Source: Solirubrobacterales bacterium 67-14
GTDB taxonomy: Bacteria > Actinomycetota > Thermoleophilia > Solirubrobacterales > 70-9
Assembly (NCBI GenBank): GCA_001897355.1
Contig: MKST01000007.1
Location: 449,707-513,706 of the forward strand
Length of the DNA stretch: 64,000 nt
Direction: 5' to 3'
Made by a program: the position numbers and the translations under genes. Below, piece by piece: positions 33,845 to 42,052 of the stretch. The notes below the pieces were generated by a model. It was given only the letters and a program-made list of their open reading frames with translations. It was not told the DNA's origin and searched no databases. Every line of letters begins with the position of its first letter. Positions within the stretch are counted from its first letter, which is position 1.

Positions 33845-35251
33845 TTACTTGATACGGACCTTAGCCTTACCGGCCTTCTTGCCCGCGTTATTTGACGTCG
33901 CCGTAAATTTCAAAACGGCCTGGCCCTTCTTGCGCTTCGCCTTGACCTTGAACTTGGCGGTCTTGGACTTACCGGCGGCAACCTGGCCCAAGCTCACGCA
34001 CTTCTTGACCTTGACCAGCTTCTTCGGTGCCTTGACGCAGACCTTCACCCCGGTCGCAGCGGCATTGCCGGCGTTCTTCACCTTGACCTTGACCACGGCC
34101 TTCTTGCCGCGCTTGACGGTCTTCTTCTTGGGCTGGACCTTGAGCGTCCCCAGCTTCGCCTTGGGCTTCACGCAATCCGGGTAGGTGCCGGTCGTGCCAT
34201 CCGGGCACTTCGAGGTCCCGGTGATGGTCCAGCTGTAACTGGCAGCTGGGCCGCTGCCGGCGGAGTTGGTCGCCTTGACGGAGAAGCTGTGCTCTCCGAC
34301 GGTGAGGTTCGCGTACTCCTTAGTGCCCGAATTGCAAGGCTCAGGAGTTCCGCTGTCCAGGCTGCACTCGAAGCCGTCGACCGGCTGGGTCTCACCGTCC
34401 CCCTTCTCGAAGCTAAAAGTGGCAGTGACCTGGTCAGTGCTGCTGGCGGGGTTGGCAGTGATGTTCGGAGCTACCGTCGGAACGTCGGGCCCAGGCTTTT
34501 CGCCCGGCAGGGCAGTCCCTTCAAGCCAAAGACCGCCCGGTCCGCCGATCAGCCCGTCAACCGCCGGGCACACAATTGAGGCAAGTGAACCGCCCAAGAT
34601 CTCCGAGTTCGGGAGGGAAGCCCATGTGGCAAGCATCGCTCCCGCGCCCGAAGGCGGCGCGAATGCGGCAGCGTCGTAGTCATGCGCAGGCCGCGGGGGC
34701 GAGGCTGAAGGATCTCCAGGATCCTGAAGCTGACCGCTGGTCGCGAAAGCGAAGGTCATCCCCGACACCTTGCACCGGGCGACCGATGCGGGAGATCCGG
34801 CGGGATACACAGTTATCACGGCTTCGGCCGGGAGATTCAGGGATACCACACCTGAGTCCATATCGAGGTTGCCTGTGATGTTGTCAGCGGCTGCGATCTC
34901 GATCTTGGCGTCAACCATTGGCAACAATGAGTTTCCGGTTGCCAGGTTGGTGATTCGCTTCACCGGGAAGGTGAAGTCTTCTTTCGCAGCGGTAAGAGTG
35001 CCATCCTCAGCTACGTTTGCCGCCAGCGTCGCCGGGTTGTCCGGAGGATCGAGGCTCGGGTCTACGATCTTCGCCCAGGTATCCGACATCTTGATCACGC
35101 CTGTATCCAGCTTGAAGTTGACGTTCTGATCCGCAGACGCGCTCTGTGCCGACGCGCCTGCCAGAGCCAACGTCATCATTGCGATAGCCAATACGAAGGC
35201 CGAGAGCTTCCCGATTCGCCGTTGGTTTGTTCCCTGCTCTAGTAGTTCCAT
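33845..35251 (-). CDS. Secreted companion protein 2: novel N-domain, Ig-like, CARDB-like tail
   Basis: 468 residues, a full-length paralogue of the product at 14987-16414. The signal peptide ends about AQSASADQ. The N-domain shows DPSLDPPDNPATL, ITNLATGNSLLPMVDAKIEI, the Cys in ARCKVSGMTFAF and the Cys in IVCPAVDGLIGG. One Ig-like domain (FECSLDSGTPEPCNSG), the linker CPDGTTGTYPDC and the Lys-rich CARDB-like domain follow. The ATG at 35251 has GGAAGGA 5 bases upstream. It lies 3' of its FG-GAP partner, the reverse of the order in the 11.7-16.4 kb pair. Function unknown. Confidence 0.8.
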   Translation of the reverse strand: MELLEQGTNQRRIGKLSAFVLAIAMMTLALAGASAQSASADQNVNFKLDTGVIKMSDTWAKIVDPSLDPPDNPATLAANVAEDGTLTAAKEDFTFPVKRITNLATGNSLLPMVDAKIEIAAADNITGNLDMDSGVVSLNLPAEAVITVYPAGSPASVARCKVSGMTFAFATSGQLQDPGDPSASPPRPAHDYDAAAFAPPSGAGAMLATWASLPNSEILGGSLASIVCPAVDGLIGGPGGLWLEGTALPGEKPGPDVPTVAPNITANPASSTDQVTATFSFEKGDGETQPVDGFECSLDSGTPEPCNSGTKEYANLTVGEHSFSVKATNSAGSGPAASYSWTITGTSKCPDGTTGTYPDCVKPKAKLGTLKVQPKKKTVKRGKKAVVKVKVKNAGNAAATGVKVCVKAPKKLVKVKKCVSLGQVAAGKSKTAKFKVKAKRKKGQAVLKFTATSNNAGKKAGKAKVRIK

Positions 35252-35376
35252 ACTTTTCCTTCCCTCGGGGCGGTTGTCCGCCCAATCACGCGCCGTATTG
35301 GTTCCCTGGCGCTTCAACGTTTCAGTGGTTCCTTCAGCTCCATCGAGTTCTCGAGACCCAACCGGGTGAATCCGGG

Positions 35377-35415
35377 GAGGCCGGTCTGGCGCTGTGACGC
35401 ATCCAGACCGGCCTC
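35377..35415 (-). terminator. Hairpin 3' of the second FG-GAP gene
   Basis: Perfect 13-bp stem gaggccggtctgg/ccagaccggcctc with a 13-base loop, 28 bases past the stop at 35443. No T-run. Confidence 0.5.
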
Positions 35416-35442
35416 TCCTCCAGATCAGCTCCCAAAAAGCCC

Positions 35443-37737
35443 TTACTTGACCTTGAGCTTCGTCTTGGCGCTCCGCTTGTCGAGCCCGGTCGCGGAAGCC
35501 GTGAGCTTGATCACGGCCTTCTTGCCACGCTTGGCCCGCTTCTTGACCAGAACCTTGAACTTCGCGGTCTTGGTCGCACCGGCGGTAAGTTGGCCAACCG
35601 TGACACACGGCTTACTCACCTTGACCAGCTTCTTCGGACCCGACGCGCAGACCCGCAGACCACTGGCAGCGGCCCCGCCGGTATTCACTACCGTGACCCG
35701 GACCACCGTCTTCTTGCCGCGCTTGACCTTGGCCGTCAAAGTACTGACGATCAGCCCACTGAGCCTGGCTACAGGTGTCTGGCATGCCGCCTCGCCAGCA
35801 TGGGTGCTGTCTTCGCAGTACTTGTAGCCAGGGCAACCCGGCTTCGTGTTGTCCGCCTCGCAACCCTGCGACGGAAGCGTCGCGCCCGTGGTGAAGGTGC
35901 GGTCACCCCCGTAACGGGTCAAACCGAGATCGTTCGTCACGACCAGGCGGTAGTGATAGATCGTCTCCGGATCCAGGCCGGTGAGGTCGGCATCAGCGGA
36001 ATCGGAAGAACCGCTACCGGCTATTGCCTGAGGGGAACTCTCCGACCCATAGTCGGTGGAAGTTCCGTACTCGAACTTGGCTTCTACGTCACGCCGGTTA
36101 CTACTGACAACCCCGTTCAGGCTGGCCGTCTTGTCGGTGACGCCGCTGGCCTTGCCGGTTTTCGCCTGCGCGACGAGACTACTGCCGCGCACGATGTAGA
36201 TGGCTCCGGCTTGACCTTGACCGAACGCCGAACCGAATGGAGCGGACACGGCAAAATCAGGCAATCCGTCCGCGTCGACGTCGCCCATCGGAGCCACCCC
36301 GGACCCAAGCTTCGCGCCCGGACTGTCTCCGGCCAGAGCAAGCCCGATGTCGTTGGCCATACCCGGTCCGACCGTGATCTCGTTCGATGCTGCCGGACGC
36401 TGACCGAATAGAAGGTCCACCAAGCCCGAGTTCGTTCCGTTGCCCACGGACGAACTCGGCGCTCCGTAAACCTGATCTGGGACTCCATCGTTGTTGAGGT
36501 CACCGATATCGGCGGTCGAGTTCCCGAAACCGTTGCCGGACTCATCGGTAGTCAGGGCGTACCCCTGCGCCAAGGCCGGGAACAACATCGAAGTTGCCGC
36601 ACCCGACCAGTCCGACCGGCCGTACAAGACCGAGCCAAACCCGTCCGGGGAAAACAGTCCCGTCGCGCCGATCAGCATGTCGGCAATGCCATCGCCATCC
36701 ACGTCGCCGCCGTTCTGGGCTTGGACCAACAGTCCCGCTCCCGGGCTGAACTGGACACCTTGCTCCCCAGTCAGACTCGACAACGACAATGGGTTCGGAA
36801 CGTCAGACCCACCGAAAATGACAAACGATGCCGCGGATGGACCGCCGAACAACGCCGGAGCGTTGGCGTAAAGGTCGTCGACTCCGTCGTCGTTGACATC
36901 CCCTACTCCACTCGTCAAAAAGCCGAGCAGCGACATCGCGTCGGTTCCGGTGATCGTCAGGACATCTGCTGGGGCGGCGCCGTCGACGTCCAATGTGCTG
37001 AGCGAACGTGAAGCGTCCCCGAAGACGACATAGATAGCACCTGCCATCGAGTCTGTACCTAGATAGTCGCCTACAGCGAAGTCATTAACACCATCCGAGT
37101 TGAAGTCACCTATGTCAGTTACATTTGCTCCAAAAGTTGCATTTCCCTCACTTTGAGCTGCCGTCGAGGTTATGACGTAGCCCTGAGTCGTCGACAGTGT
37201 CGTGGCATCCAGGCACTTGGTCGTCGATCCGCATGTGCCGAGGGAGCTTGGATCTTGAATCCCGTACACGAGCATGGCCTCGTCCGAGTCGGACAGCCCC
37301 AGCAGTTGGTCTGGAATTCCGTCTCCATTCTGGTCGCCGACCTCGGAGAAGCTGGCAATCGTGCCCGGCGCCTTAATCACGTACCCCTGCGCCGCGCTCA
37401 TACTGCCAACGCTGACGTTAGACGAATTTCTGCCAAAAAGGACGTATAGTCTCTGGTCTTGCAAAGCGAGGAGGTCTGCCTGACCGTCCTGGTTTACGTC
37501 ACCGGCCGACTTTACGCCACTGCCTATGCCTTGGGTGAGGCTAAGCTGCTGATTTGGCGCCGATCCCCCCCATCCAAGTTGTGCTACCTCGTCAGCCTGG
37601 ACGCTCTCTGGTGGCGCAGCCCACGCGGGCTCCGGACCGGAAACGACGAGGCCTAGTAAAAAGATTGAAGTCGCTGCGATCATCCAAGATGTGACGAGCG
37701 CCCCTAAATTGGTAGATGTACTCCCTAATTTGGACAT
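35443..37737 (-). CDS. Secreted seven-bladed FG-GAP beta-propeller / FN3-like / CARDB-like protein 2
   Basis: 764 residues, a shorter paralogue of the product at 11746-14910 that lacks the N-terminal Ig-like domains. The signal region ends about PAWAAPP. Seven FG-GAP repeats are visible, including DVNQDGQADLLAL, DQNGDGIPDQLLG, DFNSDGVNDFAVG, DVDGDGIADMLIG and DVDADGLPDFAVSA. An FN3-like domain (FEYGTSTDYG to YHYRLVV), the four-Cys linker (QGCEAD to AACQTP) and a Lys-rich CARDB-like domain complete it. The ATG at 37737 has GAGGG upstream. Its GC content looks lower than that of its neighbours in the N-terminal half. A surface-binding role is inferred. Confidence 0.83.
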   Translation of the reverse strand: MSKLGSTSTNLGALVTSWMIAATSIFLLGLVVSGPEPAWAAPPESVQADEVAQLGWGGSAPNQQLSLTQGIGSGVKSAGDVNQDGQADLLALQDQRLYVLFGRNSSNVSVGSMSAAQGYVIKAPGTIASFSEVGDQNGDGIPDQLLGLSDSDEAMLVYGIQDPSSLGTCGSTTKCLDATTLSTTQGYVITSTAAQSEGNATFGANVTDIGDFNSDGVNDFAVGDYLGTDSMAGAIYVVFGDASRSLSTLDVDGAAPADVLTITGTDAMSLLGFLTSGVGDVNDDGVDDLYANAPALFGGPSAASFVIFGGSDVPNPLSLSSLTGEQGVQFSPGAGLLVQAQNGGDVDGDGIADMLIGATGLFSPDGFGSVLYGRSDWSGAATSMLFPALAQGYALTTDESGNGFGNSTADIGDLNNDGVPDQVYGAPSSSVGNGTNSGLVDLLFGQRPAASNEITVGPGMANDIGLALAGDSPGAKLGSGVAPMGDVDADGLPDFAVSAPFGSAFGQGQAGAIYIVRGSSLVAQAKTGKASGVTDKTASLNGVVSSNRRDVEAKFEYGTSTDYGSESSPQAIAGSGSSDSADADLTGLDPETIYHYRLVVTNDLGLTRYGGDRTFTTGATLPSQGCEADNTKPGCPGYKYCEDSTHAGEAACQTPVARLSGLIVSTLTAKVKRGKKTVVRVTVVNTGGAAASGLRVCASGPKKLVKVSKPCVTVGQLTAGATKTAKFKVLVKKRAKRGKKAVIKLTASATGLDKRSAKTKLKVK

Positions 37738-37793
37738 CCAAATCCCTCTGTTTGTAGATAACTATTAGTAAGTTCTGCCTTGAAATCGTGCCG

Positions 37794-37826
37794 TCAGGGG
37801 TTTGGCGAACTCGGCCAAACCCCTGA
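37794..37826 (-). terminator. Hairpin 3' of the small secreted-protein gene
   Basis: Perfect 13-bp stem tcaggggtttggc/gccaaacccctga with loop gaactcg. A second stem, acctgc/gcaggt with ctcgg/ccgag inside, lies at about 37841-37872, closer to the stop at 37906. Together they form a tandem-hairpin 3' end. Confidence 0.6.
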
Positions 37827-37905
37827 GGGCACCGGCCTCACGTACCTGCTTTCTCGGTGAACCGAGTAGGCAGGTGCTTGTGAGACCTCTGAACACGGTG
37901 AAGCC

Positions 37906-38427
37906 CTACTGCTCCTGGAGATTCAGACTCACGGTCGACGGCGATGTCGTTGGGCAGGCGTTGGGCGAGCCCGGAGTGAAGAAGCCGTCTGCCGGGAAGG
38001 TGGCGGTGGACTCCCACCGCTGCTTCGGCGTCGAAACCGTCTGGGTGAACGGCACCGAGCTGGTCAGCGTGCCGGTGCAAACCGGAATGGAGAGAACCGT
38101 TGCCCGAATGCGGGCCGAACCGCCGTCCGGGGACAGAGTGCCCGTTCCGGTGGAGTTGTCCAGCGTGGCAGTAAAGCTGTCCGAGCCCACGATGCGGACG
38201 TTTCCGACCGGGCACGCGATCGTACCGATCAACGCGTTATTGATCGTAGTCGACCCTGAGTCGTCCACCGCAAACGCACCGGAGGTACAAGGTGCCCCAT
38301 TGTCGATCGAGACTTCAGCCTTCACGGTGATCGACGCGGCCGATGCAGTGCTGGCACCGAATCCTCCAACCGCAAGAACTGCGATCAGAAGCGCGAATGC
38401 TCCAGAGTACTTCTTGATTCTGTTCAA
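37906..38427 (-). CDS. Small secreted protein of unknown function
   Basis: A 173-residue exported product I do not recognise. The TTG at 38427 is chosen: AGAGAGGAA lies 4 bases upstream and translation begins directly with a good signal peptide (NRIKKYSG, hydrophobic stretch, ASTASAAS). An ATG at 38490 would add 21 residues without signal character. The mature part is Ser/Thr-rich, predicted beta, with four cysteines (APCTSG, IACPVG, PVCTGT, NACPTT) that could form two disulfides. A strong promoter lies about 200 bases upstream. It is beside the second FG-GAP/companion pair and may belong to the same surface set. Confidence 0.7.
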   Translation of the reverse strand: MNRIKKYSGAFALLIAVLAVGGFGASTASAASITVKAEVSIDNGAPCTSGAFAVDDSGSTTINNALIGTIACPVGNVRIVGSDSFTATLDNSTGTGTLSPDGGSARIRATVLSIPVCTGTLTSSVPFTQTVSTPKQRWESTATFPADGFFTPGSPNACPTTSPSTVSLNLQEQ

Positions 38428-38633
38428 GAGATTCCTCTCTTCCGTGGTCCTTTGGACCAGATTTGAGAAACGCACCGCTTCCGTGGGCATTTCTCCTCTT
38501 CCTCCCCCTCTCTTCAGGGGTGCATCCACGTCGTGCCGGCTACCCGATGGTCCTGGCTCCCTCGATCTGCAAGTCCACAAACGAGGCTTACAAGAGCTGA
38601 TCGAGTATCTGGCCGTTCATGGAGTGCTGCGCT

Positions 38634-38662
38634 ATTAGAACACACCGATCAATATTTGTCAA
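38634..38662 (-). promoter_or_regulatory. Strong sigma-70-like promoter of the small secreted-protein gene
   Basis: On the minus strand, TTGACA (38657-38662), 17 bases, TCTAAT (38634-38639). An inverted repeat gtcaag/cttgac (38658-38663 and 38677-38682) overlaps the -35 and could be an operator. Confidence 0.65.
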
Positions 38663-38704
38663 GACGCACAATTTTTCTTGACTTGCCCCGTGGTTTTCGT
38701 TGGG

Positions 38705-39136
38705 TCAGACTTCCGAGAGTCGCTTGGCCAACTTCCTTCTGGCTCGGCTGAGCCGGACTTTCGCCGCCGTCTCGCTGATTCCAAGCCGCACGGCCACCTG
38801 AGGCTGGGTCAGGTCCTCTACGTAGCGGAGCCCCAAGATCTCCTGATCAGCTTCGCTGAGCGAAAAAAGTGCTGCTTGCAGCTCCGCTCCCTCGACCAGA
38901 TCATGAAGCCGGTAGTCCTCCTCGCCACGATCCTCGAACTCTTCCACCGGGGTCGGAAGCTGGCGTTCCAGCCTCCGCAGCGCCTTGTTCTTCGTGATCT
39001 GCCCCAACCACTCGGCCCACCGGTCTGGGTCGCGGAGCTTCGACCGGCTCCGCCAAGCCTGTACCAGCGCCTCCTGGGCCACGTCTTCCGCATCCAACGA
39101 ATTTTTCGCATACCTCTTCGCCACTCTCAGAGCCAA
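38705..39136 (-). CDS. RNA polymerase sigma factor, sigma-70/ECF-like, short N terminus
   Basis: Directs RNA polymerase to a promoter subset. The region-2 core is DAEDVAQEALVQAWR and continues to WAEWLGQITKNKALRRLE. Region 4 is LSEADQEILGLRYVEDLTQ, with the helix-turn-helix PQVAVRLGISETAAKVRLSRARRKL. From the TTG at 39136 there are 143 residues, shorter than usual ECF factors, and the first helix of region 2 seems to begin at the start codon. The frame stays open for about 17 codons upstream with region-2-like residues (WDWEQARVLALRVAK) but has no ATG, GTG or TTG. No anti-sigma factor is adjacent. It is divergent from the methyltransferase of the peptide cassette. Confidence 0.82.
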   Translation of the reverse strand: MALRVAKRYAKNSLDAEDVAQEALVQAWRSRSKLRDPDRWAEWLGQITKNKALRRLERQLPTPVEEFEDRGEEDYRLHDLVEGAELQAALFSLSEADQEILGLRYVEDLTQPQVAVRLGISETAAKVRLSRARRKLAKRLSEV

Positions 39137-39209
39137 AACACGAGCCTGCTCCCAATCCCAAGATTCGTTCGATGTAACGGTTCTCGGCCCTCAACGGATC
39201 TTTACCGGT

Positions 39210-40013
39210 ATGAGCACTTCGTACGAACAAGATCATGCCCCAACTCGGGAGGCCTATGACCTCCTTTCCACCCACTACGACGAGCTGACCGAACACCACC
39301 TCTACGAGGAATGGTTCGACCGGCTCATCCCCGCGTTGGAGAAGGAAGGACTGACGGGGAACCGCCTCCTTGACCTGGGCTGCGGCACCGGGAAGAGCAC
39401 CTTGCCGCTCCTGAGGCGTGGCTGGCGGGCAACTGCGGTCGATCTCTCCCCGGGAATGCTCGCGCAGCTCAAACGCAAGGCCGGCGCCCAAATCGAGACC
39501 CTCGAGGCAGACATCGCCGACCTCCGCGTGCTCGGCGAGTTCGATCTCGTGCTGAGCCTCGGCGAAGCGATGAACTACAGCGCTGCGGAAGGTGGCTTCC
39601 AGGCGGCGTTAGATGGCGTGGCCAGGAACCTCGCCCCAACCGGACTGGCGCTGTTCGACCTGAACACCCTCCATAGCTACGAAACCTTCTTCGCCCAGAC
39701 CGAGGTGAAGCCCGCAGGCGGAGTCACCACCACCTGGACCGGCCAAGTGAGGGGCGAAGCCGAGCCCGGCGACCTGGCGATGGCCGTCATGGAGTTCACC
39801 TCGCCCGATGGACAGCATCTCAGCACGATCCATCGCCAACGGCACGTCAGCGAACCCGACGCCATAGCCGCCCTGAATGCCGCCGGCCTGGAATGCGTCG
39901 CGGTCTATGGACACGACTACTCCGGCGTGCTCGAGCAGCCGCTCGATCAGAGGCGCCACAACAAGGGGATCTTCATCGCAAAGCCTTGCAACCAAGCAGA
40001 GGAGAGGAGGTGA
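39210..40013 (+). CDS. Class I SAM-dependent methyltransferase
   Basis: A soluble methyltransferase of 267 residues. SAM-binding motif I is LLDLGCGTGKST (about residue 52). The acidic motif II equivalent follows in ATAVDLSPGML, and FDLVLSLGEAMNY serves as motif IV. The N terminus YDLLSTHYDELTEH is typical of the UbiE/CypM-like group. The substrate is unknown. It is the first gene of a tight three-gene unit: its stop lies 6 bases before a 20-codon reading frame, which overlaps the ThiF-type gene. A role in tailoring the small peptide is inferred from this arrangement. The ATG at 39210 is chosen; the frame extends upstream into the divergent sigma-factor gene. Confidence 0.85.
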   Translation: MSTSYEQDHAPTREAYDLLSTHYDELTEHHLYEEWFDRLIPALEKEGLTGNRLLDLGCGTGKSTLPLLRRGWRATAVDLSPGMLAQLKRKAGAQIETLEADIADLRVLGEFDLVLSLGEAMNYSAAEGGFQAALDGVARNLAPTGLALFDLNTLHSYETFFAQTEVKPAGGVTTTWTGQVRGEAEPGDLAMAVMEFTSPDGQHLSTIHRQRHVSEPDAIAALNAAGLECVAVYGHDYSGVLEQPLDQRRHNKGIFIAKPCNQAEERR

Positions 40014-40019
40014 ACACAC

Positions 40020-40082
40020 ATGAAGCTCCGCAAAGTCGAGAAGCCGATCGCGCCGCGCCCCTCATTCCAGAAGGGGTTCTGA
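40020..40082 (+). CDS. Candidate 20-residue precursor peptide
   Basis: A short reading frame encoding MKLRKVEKPIAPRPSFQKGF. The support for translation is unusual. The sequence AGGAGGTGA, a full match to the 16S 3' end, lies 6 bases before the ATG. The frame fills the gap between the methyltransferase stop and the ThiF-type start, and its TGA overlaps the ThiF ATG (TGATG). The peptide is basic (seven Lys/Arg) with a Pro-rich centre and an aromatic C terminus. Peptides this small next to ThiF-like enzymes occur in microcin C7 (MccA/MccB) and in pantocin-like RiPPs, so this may be the modified substrate. Alternatively it is a non-functional coupling leader. Confidence 0.6.
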   Translation: MKLRKVEKPIAPRPSFQKGF

Positions 40083-41233
40083 TGAACGGGGGTGACCGTC
40101 TGGGGACGCCCGGACGGTCACTTGACCGTGTTCGGCTGAAGCGATCGGTCGACTGCCTGCCCACCGGCGACGGCAACGTCCAGCTCCTCCACGACGGACT
40201 GGAAGAGCAGTACGAGATCGACCGGCCGGAAGCTCGGGATCTGATGCTCCTGAAGCTTCTACGGACGGGCTTCATAAGCGAGGTGGAGATCTGCGACCGC
40301 CTGCGAGAGGAAGGATTCGCAACCGAGACGGTCGCCCGGTCGCTGGCCAACCTGGAGGAGACGGGTCTTCTGGAACGCGACCGGGGACGGGAACTACTCA
40401 CCGAGGAAGAGGCCGAGCGATTCGACCGGCAGCTGATCTACCTCGCGGATGTCGCGCCCGCGGACCAGAGCGCGTGGGAGATGCAGGCCCGGCTGGGACG
40501 ATCTCACGTGGTCGTGCTCGGTTGCGGTGGGCTTGGCTCGTGGGCCGCCACCGGGCTCATGCTGGCCGGGGTCGGGCGGCTCACGCTGGTCGACGACGAC
40601 ACGGTCGACCTCAGCAACCTGAACCGACAACTGCTCTTTCGCAAGTCGGATATCGGATGCCAGAAAACCCGCGCGGCAAGGCGATCACTGACCGCGGTCA
40701 ACCCCGGCCTCGAGGTCGATACCGTCGAGAAACGCGTCGAAACCTCGGCCGAAGTCGCGGAACTCGCGACCGAAGCGGACTTCCTGGTGATGACCGCGGA
40801 CCATCCCCCGTATGAAGCCTTGAGGATCGTAAATCGTGCCTGCCTCGCGACAGGAACTCCGTGGATAAGTGCCGGCCAGATCCCGCCGACGATTCGGATC
40901 GGACCGGTAGTCATTCCCGGAAAGACTCCGTGCCATGAATGCCAGGAACGCGCCTTCAGACGGGACTATCCGGGTTACGAGACGCTGATCCGCCACCGGA
41001 CCGACAACCCGGCCAACGCGGCCACACTCGGCCCGGCTTCAGGCGCGATCGGGTCGCTGATCGCGATGGAGGCGATCCACCACCTGACCGGCGCCGTCAG
41101 CCCGGCCACGGCCAGCCGGGCGATGATGATGGACCTGCGGACCCTTCAGGTCGACTTCGAGCCAGTCGAGCCTGACCCCGACTGCGATTGCCGCGAATTG
41201 TCACGCGGAGCCGGCACTTTCTTGATGGGGTAG
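40082..41233 (+). CDS. ThiF/MccB-type E1-like adenylyltransferase with N-terminal RRE-like domain
   Basis: 383 residues. The N-terminal 110 or so residues resemble a winged-helix peptide-clamp (RRE/PqqD-like) domain: LLKLLRTGFISEVEICDRL, then VARSLANLEETGLLERDRG. The E1-type domain follows: GCGGLGSWAATGLMLAG (nucleotide loop, about residue 146), LVDDDTVDLSNLNRQLLF, the QKT lysine, and TADHP for the catalytic Asp. Two Cys pairs for structural zinc are CHEC (about 284-287) and CDC (about 367-369). This is the build of MccB and PaaA, which activate a small peptide by adenylation. The coupled 20-residue peptide supports that role; the product is unknown. The 3' end overlaps the convergent regulator gene by 88 bases. 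Confidence 0.85.
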   Translation: MNGGDRLGTPGRSLDRVRLKRSVDCLPTGDGNVQLLHDGLEEQYEIDRPEARDLMLLKLLRTGFISEVEICDRLREEGFATETVARSLANLEETGLLERDRGRELLTEEEAERFDRQLIYLADVAPADQSAWEMQARLGRSHVVVLGCGGLGSWAATGLMLAGVGRLTLVDDDTVDLSNLNRQLLFRKSDIGCQKTRAARRSLTAVNPGLEVDTVEKRVETSAEVAELATEADFLVMTADHPPYEALRIVNRACLATGTPWISAGQIPPTIRIGPVVIPGKTPCHECQERAFRRDYPGYETLIRHRTDNPANAATLGPASGAIGSLIAMEAIHHLTGAVSPATASRAMMMDLRTLQVDFEPVEPDPDCDCRELSRGAGTFLMG

Positions 41234-41817
41234 AGCATCGTGTCGATCTCCACCAGCCGTGTCTTGCTCTCCCGCTCCTCCGGGTCAAGCGCCGCAAGCC
41301 GCTGCTCGGCGCCGCTCTCCAAGGCCATTATCTCGTACACGAAGGAGGCGACCTTCCGGCTTGCCTCCGTGAACCCTTCCTCGTCCAGCGACACGACGTT
41401 CCAGGCGATCGCGGTGCGGAGGTCCTTGAGGCCCTCGTCATCGGATGCCGCCCGCACGTTGCTCCAAATTTGCTGAAGCGTTTCGTCGAGCAAAGTCTCC
41501 CGGACCGGCTCCGGCATGTGACGCCAGTTCTCCTCGTCGGCCACCGCCCGGACCTTGGCCCGGTACAGATGGATGACCGTGGTGCCCACGATCTCCTTCC
41601 TTACCAGCTCGATCGCATCGCACTTCTTGAGGATCCTGAAGTGGTAGCTGACCGTGTTCACCGATTCACCGATGATCCGCGCGACCTCACTCGGACTCGA
41701 CTCCTCATGCTCGGTGAGCACGTGAAGGATCCTCTGCCGGATCGGATGCCCGAGCGCCTTCATGAGCTTCACGTCGACCGTGGTCCGATCCTGCTCAGAT
41801 TTCACGCCTTTGCCCAT
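41146..41817 (-). CDS. ArsR-type winged-helix regulator, paralogue 2
   Basis: 223 residues from the ATG at 41817, which has GGAG 5 bases upstream; longer upstream frames lack support. The winged helix is VKLMKALGHPIRQRILHVL, SPSEVARII, then NTVSYHFRILKKCDAIELV. The helical C-terminal part (ENWRHMPEPVRETLLDETLQQIWSNV, given here in two family-typical pieces) closely matches the next gene. There is a Ser/Gly-rich tail. Its last 88 bases overlap the end of the ThiF-type gene on the other strand, so high expression of one could interfere with the other. Candidate regulator of the peptide cassette. Confidence 0.85.
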   Translation of the reverse strand: MGKGVKSEQDRTTVDVKLMKALGHPIRQRILHVLTEHEESSPSEVARIIGESVNTVSYHFRILKKCDAIELVRKEIVGTTVIHLYRAKVRAVADEENWRHMPEPVRETLLDETLQQIWSNVRAASDDEGLKDLRTAIAWNVVSLDEEGFTEASRKVASFVYEIMALESGAEQRLAALDPEERESKTRLVEIDTMLYPIKKVPAPRDNSRQSQSGSGSTGSKST

Positions 41818-42052
41818 CTTCGCTCCAGACTCTCCAAAAATTGCTTCCCATACTTGCTCCGACGCTCCTCGAAGCCGCGGACGGCGGAGGAGTTTCAGAA
41901 CAGATGGTGACACACGGAGCAAACGTTTTGACCGCTCAAGCATTCTTTTGCCAAATTCAGCGGCCAATCCGGGGGTCGAATTGGGTGCGACTCAGCAAGT
42001 CTTGACCGAACCGCGAGAGATTTCGTCGAGGCTACCGAGGCTTGCCTGGCTG

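Noticed and set aside
11746-37737. CRISPR or other array-like repeats
   Set aside because: Recurring segments are coding repeats (FG-GAP, Lys-rich CARDB-like domains, hydrolase paralogues) without constant direct repeats and unique spacers.
40020-41233. Direct assignment as microcin C7 (mccA/mccB)
   Set aside because: The peptide is 20 residues and ends in Phe, not a heptapeptide ending in Asn. mccC-, mccD-, mccE- and mccF-type genes are absent nearby. Kept only as an analogy.
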